DNA of 64,000 bases, from NCBI GenBank assembly GCA_963724535.1, contig CAVRVD010000011.1, positions 186,001 through 250,000 of the forward strand, in the 5' to 3' direction. The notes under the pieces were generated by a model. It was not told the origin of the DNA, did not search any database, and saw only the letters and a list, made by a program, of their open reading frames with translations. Origin of the DNA: JADJPO01 sp963724535. GTDB lineage: Bacteria; Actinomycetota; Actinomycetes; Actinomycetales; Kineosporiaceae. The number at the start of each line of letters is the position of its first letter. Position 1 is the first letter of the stretch. Both the position numbers and the translations under genes were made by a program. This document shows positions 26,446 to 35,445 of the stretch, piece by piece.

Positions 26446-26595
26446 ACCCCTTGCCATAGAGGGGCGCCATGATCGCGCGTAGGTGCTCTGGTTCCCAAGA
26501 TCGCTCGTGGAGATGTAGGAGGCGTTGGGGTCGGGGCCATTGCGGCGGGCGCGGTCTAGCATTCGTCGTGGGATCTTGTCGTGAGGGGTGGGAGC

Positions 26596-27132
26596 GTGTC
26601 GCGGCGGAGGCGGATATGGGTGGCGGTGGCTGCGGCTTCGGCGGTGCTGGTCGGTTTGGGAGTCAGCGGCCTGCCCTGGAAGGTATCTCGTCCCCCGCCC
26701 AAGCCCGTCGTGATCTGGGGTAAAGGTGACACCACCACGCGGGATGCCGACTCGAAGGTGTACACCGCGCCAACGGGGATCCCGTTCGACACGGCCTCGT
26801 CGATTCTGCGCCCCGAGGCCGTGCCGGCTTTGCGGGCGATCGTCGGCGACCTCGAGAAGTCGCAGGCCACCGGGACGATCTGGGTAGAGGGGTACACCGA
26901 CGACGTCGGCTCGGACCACTACAACCTGGTGCTGTCCGGTGACCGCGCCCGGACCGTCGCGCAATGGTTGGTCACAGCGGGCATCGACAAGGCACGGATC
27001 CGCGTGATCGCCTTCGGTGAGGACTCTCCGGCCCAGCCGAACGACTCCGAGGCTCACCGCCAAGCCAATCGCCGAGTGCTCATCGCCGTGGAGCGGCCGA
27101 CGGCGGCGACCACAGCCACACCTTCATCATGA
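26596..27132 (+). CDS. OmpA/MotB-domain protein with N-terminal membrane anchor
   Basis: About 178 residues. One signal-anchor helix (IWVAVAAASAVLVGLGVSG), a linker, then an OmpA-like peptidoglycan-binding domain: EGYTDDVGSDHYNLVLSGDR, VAQWLVTAGIDKARIRVIAF, GEDSPAQPNDSEAHRQANRR. The Asp/Arg pair that grips diaminopimelate is conserved (TDDVGS ... NRRVLI). It probably tethers the membrane to the wall. GTG 26596 is preferred over 26581 because GGGTGGGA lies just upstream. Confidence 0.82.
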   Translation: MSRRRRIWVAVAAASAVLVGLGVSGLPWKVSRPPPKPVVIWGKGDTTTRDADSKVYTAPTGIPFDTASSILRPEAVPALRAIVGDLEKSQATGTIWVEGYTDDVGSDHYNLVLSGDRARTVAQWLVTAGIDKARIRVIAFGEDSPAQPNDSEAHRQANRRVLIAVERPTAATTATPSS

Positions 27133-27525
27133 AGCCGCTGCGAAACCCCTGGCTGTCCAGAGTGGACCCTCACGCCAGCGTCGTACCAGGTGACCGAGCA
27201 ACTTCAGCACCATCAGGATCAGCGCGGTCGGCGGCAAGCGCGGTCGGCGGCAGTGAGCGTAATGGCCGCGCGGTCCGCGGCATGTCCGGGCATTCCCGAG
27301 AATGCCTCAAGCAGTTCGCGACGCGGGCCGCCATCGCCTCTCGGCCGCTGAGGAGGAGGGGATGCCGCGGGTGGTTTCGCCGGGGAGACGGTCGATGATC
27401 GTGGCCCGGCGGTGGGTCTTATCGACCAGAGCCTCGCGTGGTGGCGCGTAGAGGCGCGACCCGATAGTGAGCTGTCTATCACCCGGCAGGTCCCGTTTGC
27501 GTGGCCGATCAACCGGGATGATCGA
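27133..27525. other. Gene-free interval
   Basis: No credible coding frame. A 17-base direct repeat unit (GCGCGGTCGGCGGCA core) occurs twice at about 27,217-27,252. The rest looks like decayed coding sequence that I cannot identify. Confidence 0.4.
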
Positions 27526-28296
27526 TCAGGCCAGGTAGAGCCCTACGACGAGCAGGATGTGGCCAGCCGAGTGCGCCATGATGACGATCCAGAGGTTCCG
27601 TCCGCAGATCATGTAGGCCGTTCCCCAGATCGCGCCCATGATGCCGGCCAGCACGATGCCCCCGATGCCCCACTGGAAGTGGATCAGGGCGAAGATGAGG
27701 GACTGGACGGCTACCGCCAGGACCGGTGCGGCCGGCAGGTCTTCGAAGATGGCTTCGAGTCGTCCGATCAGAAAGCCGCGATAGATGATCTCTTCTGGGA
27801 TGGCTCCGGTCAGGGGGAGGATCAGGGCCAGGGCGATGGCCGCTGGGAGGTTGCCCACGATGGCGTCGTAGCGGGAGAAGTCTGGCTCGGGCAGCTCGAT
27901 GAACCTCGATAGGAGCTGGGGAGCAAGAGCCTGCCCCCCGACGAAGGCGACCAGGATGCCCAGCACCCAGAGGGGAACCGTGGACCACCTGGCTGGCCGC
28001 TTGAAGCCGAGGTCGCTCCACGATCCGCCCCGGTGACGGACCACCGCTACGGTCGTCAAGGCCCCGACAACGACAGCAAACGCGCCCCGTGCCACGTCGC
28101 CCACATCGACCAGGCCTATCGAGGCAGCCCAGCTCTCCAGCGCGAAAGCGCCGATGGACGCCGCACTGACAGTCAAGATGTCCATGGCGGGACCTGTGGG
28201 GGACTGCCCTCCACGTGCTGGATCGGCCGTGTCGAGGGTCCCTTCGCCGGATGAGAGCCTCGCGGAGCGTTCCTGGCCTGCGGCTGCTGGTTGCAT
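27526..28296 (-). CDS. CPBP-family intramembrane metalloprotease
   Basis: 256 residues with about seven hydrophobic helices. The Abi/CPBP signature is complete: EE-x3-R in IPEEIIYRGFL, F-x3-H in FALIHFQWG, and a later His in IMAHSAGHILL. Such proteases process CAAX-like peptides, bacteriocins or anti-sigma factors. ATG 28296 has GGAGG 5 bases upstream and is preferred over ATG 28185. It is divergent from a TetR gene 107 bases away, with operator-like dyads between, so it is the probable target of that regulator. Confidence 0.85.
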   Translation of the reverse strand: MQPAAAGQERSARLSSGEGTLDTADPARGGQSPTGPAMDILTVSAASIGAFALESWAASIGLVDVGDVARGAFAVVVGALTTVAVVRHRGGSWSDLGFKRPARWSTVPLWVLGILVAFVGGQALAPQLLSRFIELPEPDFSRYDAIVGNLPAAIALALILPLTGAIPEEIIYRGFLIGRLEAIFEDLPAAPVLAVAVQSLIFALIHFQWGIGGIVLAGIMGAIWGTAYMICGRNLWIVIMAHSAGHILLVVGLYLA

Positions 28297-28328
28297 CGTT
28301 GCCTCCGTTGTCGAGCATCAGTCCGTTC

Positions 28329-28357
28329 TTGGACTGTGCAGAATAACGATGTTATCT
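28329..28357 (+). promoter_or_regulatory. Sigma70-type promoter for the TetR gene
   Basis: TTGGAC (28329-28334), a 17-base spacer and TTATCT (28352-28357). The first operator dyad covers the spacer and the -10 hexamer, consistent with autorepression. Confidence 0.55.
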
Positions 28358-28377
28358 TACTAGCATAACGACGTTGT
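28343..28377. promoter_or_regulatory. Tandem TetR operator dyads
   Basis: ATAACGATGTTAT (28343-28355) is a perfect dyad with a 3-base centre; ATAACGACGTTGT (28365-28377) is the same with one mismatch. Their centres are 22 bases apart, two helical turns, so two dimers could bind side by side between the divergent CPBP and TetR genes. Confidence 0.7.
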
Positions 28378-28403
28378 TTTATCAACCCGACGCTTGGGGA
28401 AAC

Positions 28404-29000
28404 ATGGCCAGGACCCGCCGACCCGACACCGCTGACCGCCTCAAACAGGCCGCCAAGCAGCTCTTTGTGGAGCGTGGCTATGGGGGCACAACCATCGCCG
28501 ACATCGAGGCGGGGGCGGGACTGGCTCCGCGATCGGGTACGTTCTACCGCCACTTCGAGAGCAAGGAAGCGTTGTTGGTGGCCATCGGCGAGGAGATCAT
28601 CGAGCGGCCGGGGGAGGTGCTCACGCAGACCACGCTGTCGCTGGGCGATACTCGCGCCGAGCTGATGTTGATCGCTCGGGGGTATCAGCAGGCGGCCGAA
28701 CGCCAGGCGCCCCTGCAGGCCCTGATCGCCGAGACCGCGAGCTTGCCTGGCATCCAGGCGCTGGTGGCGCAGGTCGAGAGGGAACTGGCGGAACGGCTCG
28801 GGCGCTGGCTGGCGCTGAAGCCCGCAACACAGAACATGGATGCTGCCGAACAGTGCGCCCTGTTCATCCAGATCATCGGCGGCTGGCTGTTCTGGATGAG
28901 CAAGCAGGGGACACCGGCGTTCCCCCCGGAGCTGGACAGCCAGAGAATGCTGGACCTGTGGGCGGACCGGTGGGCCACGATGCTGGACACAGCTCCGTGA
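28404..29000 (+). CDS. TetR-family transcriptional regulator
   Basis: 198 residues. N-terminal helix-turn-helix: RLKQAAKQLFVERGYGGTTI, then IEAGAGLAPRSGTFYRHFES and KEALLVAIGEE. The C-terminal ligand domain (IARGYQQAAERQAPLQALIA) is of the common TetR_C type; the inducer is unknown. ATG 28404 with GGGGA upstream is the natural start. It lies beside a tandem dyad and the divergent CPBP protease gene, which it probably represses along with itself. Confidence 0.9.
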   Translation: MARTRRPDTADRLKQAAKQLFVERGYGGTTIADIEAGAGLAPRSGTFYRHFESKEALLVAIGEEIIERPGEVLTQTTLSLGDTRAELMLIARGYQQAAERQAPLQALIAETASLPGIQALVAQVERELAERLGRWLALKPATQNMDAAEQCALFIQIIGGWLFWMSKQGTPAFPPELDSQRMLDLWADRWATMLDTAP

Positions 29001-29583
29001 CAGGGTGGACGGCTCGACACCCCGGCCGCGGCCGAACGCTCCCGCATCGAGGTCAGCGCCCCTTCCTCTTTCCGTTGCGCGACGCCGTGCTGCGCCTGGT
29101 CGCAGGGTCCCCGGGTCGCCTGGTCGCCGGGTCGCGGAACCCGGGCCGGCTCGCCCGGTCGGTAGGCCGGCTGAGCTGGTCCTGCGGCCAGGGGATGTGT
29201 CGTCCCCCCGGCGATCGCCTCGTCACGGCTGCCGGAAGAACTCCTCGGAACCCTTCACCTTCGAGCCCGGGCCGGGTGAGTCAATTCATTCGGGCGCTTG
29301 GCACTCGCAACCGTCCTGCCTCTCTGGCAGCTTGCGTCGTGGTCAGGCGTTGACTGCCGGGTTCATCCCCTCATCGGCAGAGGAGTGCTTTGCCATAGTC
29401 GGCCGTCGTCGGCCGGTTGAGCGGCTACGGATCGCGGCAGCGGCCTACGACCTTGTGCGTCGGGGCCCGGTCGGTGCGCCGGCCGGCAAGGGCCACCCGT
29501 CGGACGGGTAGTGCGGGACGTCATCCCCGCCGGACGGGTAGTGCGTGACGTGTGTGTTCAGCGGGGCGCCGCGGCGGGGGTGG
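29001..29583. other. Gene-free interval with direct repeats
   Basis: No supported gene; several overlapping frames are Arg/Pro-rich and unconvincing. At 29501-29521 and 29531-29551 the 21-base unit CGGACGGGTAGTGCGKGACGT is repeated with a 30-base period. Its reverse complement resembles the 17-mer repeat at 10338 and 17947. Confidence 0.5.
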
Positions 29584-30384
29584 CTACACGCAGAGGCCGT
29601 TGTCGCTGACACCGCGGTCGCAGAAGTTCGTGGCCTCGACGCTCTTCAGCGAGAACCCCTCGCCGGAGGCGGTGGGCTGCCCGAACACGTGCAGCCGCAG
29701 GGCCCGCACGGAGTCGTCGCTCAGCCCGACGACGTCGTAGGTCACCTCACCGAGATCGCCGATGGAGGGGGCTACGGAGACCACGATCCGGGCCTTCTCG
29801 GGTCCGTAGACCATGGCGTCGGCCACCTCGCGACCGAGGTCGAGCATTGTCTCGGCGACCGGGATGCCCCCCAGCCGGTTCACGACGCGGGACGTCACGT
29901 CGTCCGTGCCGTCCCGCCAGGCGAGGTAGGACCCGTTGGCCCAGCCCGTGAGGCCCGCGTGGGAGACCTCGAACCAGACCGAACGGTTGACCAGCCAGCC
30001 GCGGCCGGTGGCCGTGACGTCATCGCCGAGGTTCGCCGCGACCGCGACGACGGGGAAGGTGGTGCCGGGACCGCTGCGGACGTTGAGGACGTCGTCGTGG
30101 GCGACACCGATGACCGACAGGACGGAGCCCGCCGTGGGCCGGATCTCGACGGCCTCGCCGGGCGTCGAAGTCGGCACCGGGACCGGCGTCGAGGTGGATG
30201 CACGCGGGGTCGGCGCGGGCGTGGGGCTGGCCGCAGGGGAACTCGACGTGGCGGTCGCAGTGGGGGAGGTGGTTGTCGCAGCCTCGTCGCCTCCGCCACA
30301 GGCGGCGGTCAGGAGCGCGGCCAGGATCGCCGCGGCCACGGGGGTGGTGTGCCGACGGCTGGTGGTGGTGACCTGTTCCCTCAT
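29584..30384 (-). CDS. Lipoprotein with SH3-like domain
   Basis: 266 residues. Signal peptide with lipobox LLTAAC (Cys about residue 29), a Thr/Ser/Pro-rich linker of about 50 residues, then a bacterial SH3b-type domain (DDVLNVRSGPGTTFPVVAVA) and a C-terminal alpha/beta region of about 100 residues (VSVAPSIGDLGEVTYDVVGL). SH3b domains bind peptidoglycan or choline-type ligands in wall proteins. Two Cys close to the C-terminus (FCDRGVSDNGLCV) may form a disulfide. Its exact role is unknown. Confidence 0.8.
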   Translation of the reverse strand: MREQVTTTSRRHTTPVAAAILAALLTAACGGGDEAATTTSPTATATSSSPAASPTPAPTPRASTSTPVPVPTSTPGEAVEIRPTAGSVLSVIGVAHDDVLNVRSGPGTTFPVVAVAANLGDDVTATGRGWLVNRSVWFEVSHAGLTGWANGSYLAWRDGTDDVTSRVVNRLGGIPVAETMLDLGREVADAMVYGPEKARIVVSVAPSIGDLGEVTYDVVGLSDDSVRALRLHVFGQPTASGEGFSLKSVEATNFCDRGVSDNGLCV

Positions 30385-30694
30385 GACGAGTATCTCCCTA
30401 CCCGGGCGGTCCGACGGCGCGCAGGTGGCCGCGTCGCACCCTCACTCTGTTGACGTGCGAGGCGGGTTCCGGGTTGACACCAGGCGCTGGGCGCCGCCGC
30501 GTCACCAAACCCACCCAGCATGATCACCAAAGCCCCGGCACGGCCGATCATGAACTCACCACAACGTCGTGAAGGATCGACGCCGGCCCCAGATATGGTG
30601 AGTCGTACCCCAATGCCGCAATGCCGGGTGCGGCACGAGCGTATTGCCGCCCGGTCGGCGGCACGATCGGGCGTTGCGGGGTTGGGTTCTGCTC
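30385..30694. other. Intergenic, no gene seen
   Basis: 310 bases between the lipoprotein and rhomboid genes. It presumably holds the lipoprotein promoter. I see no RNA gene or credible open frame. Confidence 0.4.
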
Positions 30695-31354
30695 TCAGCC
30701 CCGCCGCCGTGCATGGGCTCGTTGCGCGCCGCGAGGACGTCGTAGGGCGAAGGCCGCCGTCACTCCGCCCACCAGGCCGAAGAGGTGTCCCTGCCAACTG
30801 ACCCCTGCCGCCGTTGGAAGGACGCCCCATAGGAACGAGCCGTAGACCACGCCGACGAGAACACCCACTACCAGGTCGCCGGCGCTGCGGTTCACGAAGC
30901 CGCGGATCAGCAGATAGCTGAGGAGGCCGAAGACGACGCCGGAGGCGCCTGCCGTCGTGGAGTGCTCGGGTGCCGTGAGCCAGACGCCGAGGCCACTGGC
31001 AAGGATGATCACGGTGACGACGGCAAGGAGGCGGCGTAGGCCGGACAGCGCGACGAGGAAGCCGAGGAGCAGCAGCGGCACGCTGTTCGCCGCGAGATGA
31101 GCGAACCCGAAGTGCACAAAGGCGGCGGGCACGACGTCGCGCAGTTCGCCAATCTCTCGAGGCGAGACGCCGAAGGTGTCAAGGGCGTGCCGGCTCGCCA
31201 CGTCGATGACCTCAAGCCCCCACAGCAGGGCAACCCAGCACACCATCACCACGGCGGCATCCTTGGCTCGCTCGCGACGCGACGGAGGAGCGGCCCCTGT
31301 CACGCTGCTCAGTCCGTACGCAGACGCTGGGCCGGAACGCGATCGGTACGCCAT
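30695..31354 (-). CDS. Rhomboid-family intramembrane serine protease
   Basis: 219 residues with six predicted helices. Rhomboid signatures in order: HFGFAHLAANSVPLLLLGFL (helix 2 with the His-x-x-x-Asn oxyanion residues), GASGVVFGLLSYLL (the catalytic Ser in GASG) and VSWQGHLFGLVGG (catalytic His). It cleaves membrane proteins within the bilayer; no substrate is evident nearby. ATG 31354 with AGGGGG 6 bases upstream is chosen over the ATG at 31381. Confidence 0.88.
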   Translation of the reverse strand: MAYRSRSGPASAYGLSSVTGAAPPSRRERAKDAAVVMVCWVALLWGLEVIDVASRHALDTFGVSPREIGELRDVVPAAFVHFGFAHLAANSVPLLLLGFLVALSGLRRLLAVVTVIILASGLGVWLTAPEHSTTAGASGVVFGLLSYLLIRGFVNRSAGDLVVGVLVGVVYGSFLWGVLPTAAGVSWQGHLFGLVGGVTAAFALRRPRGAQRAHARRRG

Positions 31355-31439
31355 GCGAACCCCCTGGTTACCCTCGTCCATCGTTCATCGTCTGGGGGCT
31401 CGGTCCGGTTCCCGCCCGCAAAGCCCACGTTGTCCGGAC

Positions 31440-31813
31440 GCGACGACGTAGGTGCTGAGGCAGCGCTGTGACGCGCAGGAGCTGGCCCATCGCCTCACTG
31501 CCCAGGCCTGCGGCATGTGGCTCTCCGTGACCGGGCTGGCAACAAGTCGAACGACCGGCACAGCGGCTACTTCAGGCTGGTGTTACGGCGTCGGCCTGGC
31601 CAGGCTGGTGTCGAGGTGCCCGGCAGGTCGCTCTCTTTCGCGGCTGCCCACCGTGGTGTTTCGGTGTCGCGGTGTGGCTCACTCATGGTCTGTGCTCTGC
31701 CGGGCACCGCTGGCGGGGTGTGGCTCACGAGGGGACTGCCCACGCTCGAAGTAGCGATGCCCACCTTCGCCGACCAACTCAACACGGTTCGGGGACAAAG
31801 GGGGTTGACGGGC
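31440..31813 (+). ncRNA. IS110 left-end non-coding region, candidate bridge RNA
   Basis: About 370 bases upstream of the IS110 recombinase start are non-coding in appearance. IS110-group elements carry their bridge RNA in exactly this place. A repeated GTGTGGCTCAC (about 31,672 and 31,719) and several GC-rich dyads suggest folded RNA. I could not define its ends, and no loop-to-target pairing was established. Confidence 0.3.
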
Positions 31814-32116
31814 ATGGACCGGATGATCATTGGAGTGGATCCGCATAAGGCCTCGGTGACGATCGAGGTCGTCGACGCCGAGGGGAAGGTCGCCGCCACG
31901 GGCACCTTCGGCACCGATGCCCGCCAGTACGCGGTGATGCTGGGCTATGTGCGGCAGTGGCCGGAGCGGGTGTGGGCGGTCGAGGGGGCTGAGGGGGCTG
32001 GCCGTCCGTTGACCCAGCGTCTGCTGGGCGACGGGGAGCGGGTGCGGGATGTGCCGGCGAAGCTGACCGCCCGGGTCCGGGTCCTGGATACCGGGCAGGG
32101 CCGCAAGAGTGACTAG
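31814..32116 (+). pseudogene. IS110-family transposase, N-terminal RuvC-like half
   Basis: About 100 residues: MDRMIIGVDPHKASVTIEVV (first catalytic Asp), VWAVEGAEGAGRPLTQRLLG (catalytic Glu) and VPAKLTARVRVLDTGQGRKS. It ends in Asp then TAG, where intact proteins continue TDAHAV. The missing remainder has the same content as the fragment that begins at 25263, 6.9 kb to the left on the same strand. An upstream in-frame ATG at 31757 is possible. IS1380 sequence follows directly. Confidence 0.85.
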
Positions 32117-32220
32117 TCCTCCAGCAAGCGTGTCGGCGTGTCTGATGGGCGCCGGGCAGCACAAAGGCCTTACCTTGCATGGGTTTGCGACTCCAACGCA
32201 GCCCGGCAAGAAAGGCCTTT

Positions 32221-34131
32221 GTGGTGAAGAAGATACCCCAGGACCAGAGCCGACGGAACGCGGCACGACGGCGCCGGCGGGTCGCGGCCCGGCACCGGTT
32301 GGCCGGGCACTGGAGCCCCCAGCCGGCGCCGATGCTGACCACGGGCCCGGTCGGCTACGAGGTCGGCGCGACCGTGGACGCCACCAGTTTCGGGGGGATC
32401 GCCGCCCTGCACCGGCTGGTCACGAAGCTGGGGCTGGTCGAGGCGATCGACGCCGACCTGGACCTGTTGAAGGTGCACCTGCCTTACCACGAGTCCGACC
32501 ATGTCCTGAACCTGGCCTACAACGTGGCCTGCGGCGGGACCCGGTTGGAGGACATCGAACGGTTGCGGCACGACACCGCGTACCTGAACGCGTTGGGTGC
32601 GGACCTGATCCCGGACCCGACCACCGCGGGGGACTTCTGCCGCCGCTTCACCGAGGCCGACGTCATCACACTGATGGAGGCGATCAACTCGGTCCGCCCG
32701 AAGCTGTGGGCCGGCCGGGGCCGGGACCTGCTCGGCCCGGTCGCCTACCTCGACGTCGACGGCACCCTCGCGCCGACCACCGGCAGCAAGAAGGCCGGGA
32801 TGGACATCTCCTACAAGGGGATCTGGGGCTACCACCCGCTGATCCTGTCCCTGGCGAACACCCGCGAGGTCCTGTACCTGGTCAACCGGCCCGGCAACGT
32901 CCCCAGCCACACCGGGGCGGCCGCATGGATCGACAAGGCCATCGACCTGGTCACCCCGCACGCGCCGCGGGTCTGCCTGCGCGGGGACACCGACTTCTCC
33001 CTCACCGCCCACTTCGACACCTGGGCGGCCCGGGTCGACTTCGTGTTCGGGATGGACAACACCACCGCCCTGCGCACCCGCGCCGAGGCCCTCGAGGAGT
33101 CCAGCTGGCGACGGCTGCACCGACCCGCCCCCTACACCAACGTCACCGGACAGATCCGCGCCCGCCGCGAGGACACCAAGGCGGCCATCGTCACCGACCG
33201 GGACTACCTGAACCTGCACCTGAACTACGAGGACGTCGCCGAGTTCACCTACACCCCCGGCAAGTGCACCCGCGGCTACCGGGTGATCGCGCTGCGCAAG
33301 AACATCAGCCGCGCCCGCGGCGACCAGGTCCTGATCGAGGAGATCCGCTACTTCTTCTACATCACCACCCTCACCGAGGTCACCGCCGAGCAGATCGTCG
33401 CCGAGGCCAACGACCGCTGCGACCAGGAGAACGTCATCGAGCAGCTGAAGAACGGGGTCAACGCCCTGCGCGTGCCGCTGTACGACCTGGTCTCCAACGG
33501 GGCGTACATGGTCATCGCCGCCCTGGCCTGGAACATCAAGTCCTGGTTCGCGATGATGATGCACCGCAAGAGCGACCGCCGTGACTACCTCCGGATGGAG
33601 TTCCGCCGGTTCCTGAACACCGTCATCCTGATCCCCGCCATGATCCTGCGCCGGGCCCGCAGCATCACCATTGACCTCGAGCCTCCACGGGCCCTGGCAG
33701 GCGCAACCACAGGCAGGCCCAGGGGCCTGCCCCGGCCAGCGCGCGACGCCCTCGACCCCCCAACCCCAAGCCCCTTGACCCACCCCCAGCGCCGGCGCCG
33801 GCGCCGGCGCCATCATCATCACGCCGACGCCCACCACCCCGACCAAGTGGTCCCATCCCACTGGCGGACAAGTGGTCCCATCAAGCTGGCGGGCGACATG
33901 CCGGGCCAGGCCCGGCCACCTCTGCTCCACCAACACCGTCGAACCTTCCGCCGGCCCCCGGTCTCGCTGACCATCCGCACCGCCCGCTCCCGCAACTCCG
34001 GCGGGTACCTCCTCGACGTATTCGTTGACATGACCCGATCCCAACCCTTCCCAAGGACTGGAGTCTCCGGACACGCCGGGGGGATTCATACTGAACCGGC
34101 TGCTGGATCTGCCAGGCATCAGCGTGTGTGA
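32221..34131 (+). CDS. IS1380-family transposase with read-through tail
   Basis: The IS1380 portion runs from GTG 32221 to about 33680. It shows YEVGATVDATSFGGIAALHR, DHVLNLAYNVACGGTRLEDI, LDVDGTLAPTTGSKKAGMDI (first Asp), CLRGDTDFSLTAHFDTW (second Asp) and CDQENVIEQLKNGVNALRVP (Glu). Those are the DDE residues of a cut-and-paste transposase. After RARSITIDL the frame leaves the family and reads another ~150 residues of Arg/Pro/His-rich text across later IS fragments, so the natural 3' end is probably lost. The segment upstream of the start contains an ACAAAGGCCTT/AAGGCCTTTGT hairpin. Confidence 0.8.
   Translation: MVKKIPQDQSRRNAARRRRRVAARHRLAGHWSPQPAPMLTTGPVGYEVGATVDATSFGGIAALHRLVTKLGLVEAIDADLDLLKVHLPYHESDHVLNLAYNVACGGTRLEDIERLRHDTAYLNALGADLIPDPTTAGDFCRRFTEADVITLMEAINSVRPKLWAGRGRDLLGPVAYLDVDGTLAPTTGSKKAGMDISYKGIWGYHPLILSLANTREVLYLVNRPGNVPSHTGAAAWIDKAIDLVTPHAPRVCLRGDTDFSLTAHFDTWAARVDFVFGMDNTTALRTRAEALEESSWRRLHRPAPYTNVTGQIRARREDTKAAIVTDRDYLNLHLNYEDVAEFTYTPGKCTRGYRVIALRKNISRARGDQVLIEEIRYFFYITTLTEVTAEQIVAEANDRCDQENVIEQLKNGVNALRVPLYDLVSNGAYMVIAALAWNIKSWFAMMMHRKSDRRDYLRMEFRRFLNTVILIPAMILRRARSITIDLEPPRALAGATTGRPRGLPRPARDALDPPTPSPLTHPQRRRRRRRHHHHADAHHPDQVVPSHWRTSGPIKLAGDMPGQARPPLLHQHRRTFRRPPVSLTIRTARSRNSGGYLLDVFVDMTRSQPFPRTGVSGHAGGIHTEPAAGSARHQRV
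33960..34031 (-). pseudogene. IS3-type OrfA start fragment
   Basis: On the minus strand MSTNTSRRYPPELRERAVRM then VSETGG matches the first residues of IS3-family OrfA proteins, and then resemblance stops. Flanking bases contain GTGGTCCCATC twice (about 33,846-33,881), the relic of another element. This is one of several nested IS scraps between the IS1380 and ISL3 genes. Confidence 0.5.
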
Positions 34132-35336
34132 CGTGGCCTGGCACGGGAGGCAACTGGTCGTGGATGTCCGGTTACGGGCCAGCAGGCTGGCCTGCCCCGA
34201 GCCCGGGTGCCCTCACGTGTCGCGGGCCGCCTACGACACCCGGGTGGTGCCCTCATCGTGGCGGCACCTGGACTTCGGGGAGCACGAGGTGATCGTGCGG
34301 TGCCTGCTGCGGCGCCTGCGGTGTCCGGAGCACGGGGTGCGGGTGCAGGCGGTGCCGTTCGCCCGGCCCCTGGCCCGGTTCACCCGTGACTTCGAGGACC
34401 TGACGGCGTTCCTGGCGACCAAGACCGACAAGACCACCATCACCCGGTTACTGCGCATCGACTGGGACACCGTGGGGCGGATCGGCGAGCGGGTGGTCGC
34501 CGACGGCCTGGACGAAGATCGCCTCGAGGGCCTGGTGCACCTCGGGGTGGACGAGGTGTCGAGGAAGCACCACCACTACCTGACCCTGCTGACCGACCAC
34601 GACACCAAGAAGGTCGTGTGGGGCAAGGCAGGACGGGACACCGCGACCCTGGACGCGTTCTTCGACGACCTCGGCGCCGACCGCGCCGGACGGATCGAGG
34701 CCGTCTCCATGGACATGGGTCCGGCCTACGCCAAGTCCGTGCGCGCCGACGGGCACGCCCCCCAGGCGACGATCTGCTACGACCCGTTCCACGCCGTGAA
34801 ACTCGTCACCGACGCGTTGGACGTCGAACGTCGCAAGGCCTGGAACGAACTGCGCGCCAGCGGTGACGCTGAGGCCGCCAAGAGGTTCAAGGGCGCCCGC
34901 TGGTGCCTGCTGAAGAACCCCGACAACCTGGACGGCCAGGCCGCGACCCTGCGCAAGCTGCGCCGCCGAGGAGGCGACCTTTGGCGCGCCTACACCCTCA
35001 AGGAAGCCTTCCGGGAGATCTTCTCCGGTGACCTGACCGTCGACGAGGCCGGCCAGCTGATCGACCGGTGGATCTCCCGGGCGTCCCGCTCCCGGCTGCC
35101 CGCGTCCGTCAAAGACCGCCAAGACGATCCGCAAGCACCGCGACGGGATCCTGGCCGCGCTGCACCTCGGGATCGACAACGCCCGGGCGGAGGGACTGAA
35201 CTCGGTCGTGCGCTTGATCTTCAGGCGGGCACGAGGCTTCCACTCATCCGAAGCCGCCCTCGCCCTGGTCATGCTCACCTGCAGCCCCATCACCCTCCAG
35301 CTACCCCACGAGCAACCCAAGATTCGCTCAGGCTGA
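34124..35336 (+). pseudogene. ISL3-family transposase with one frameshift
   Basis: The N-terminal zinc-ribbon-like region (CPEPGCPHVS, RRLRCPEHGVRVQ) and the DDE core (LVHLGVDEVSRKHHHYLTLL, AVSMDMGPAYAKSV, ICYDPFHAVKLV) are intact. At about 35,110-35,114 one extra A shifts the frame. In the next frame the protein resumes with KTAKTIRKHRDGILAALHLG, NARAEGLNSVVRLIFRRARG (catalytic Glu) and ends at TGA 35336. The first residues (LNRLLDLPGIS) extend upstream of GTG 34124 without a good start codon. Confidence 0.85.
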
Positions 35337-35445
35337 CCCACAACTATGCCGGGAGTCCCCGAATTGCGACCCCAGTCCGCCACGTCGAGCTTGCAGGTCT
35401 CGGTCCTTCGCAACCCCCAGCCGTCCTGAGCCGTGGGCCGCCGGA

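Noticed and set aside
33789..33812. GCCGGC tandem tract as a possible CRISPR or regulatory array
   Set aside because: Short simple-sequence repeat without spacers; no cas genes anywhere in the window.
32170..34119. 649-codon minus-strand frame opposite the IS1380 transposase
   Set aside because: Shadow frame, Val/Asp/Gly-rich without motifs; the plus strand encodes the full DDE set.
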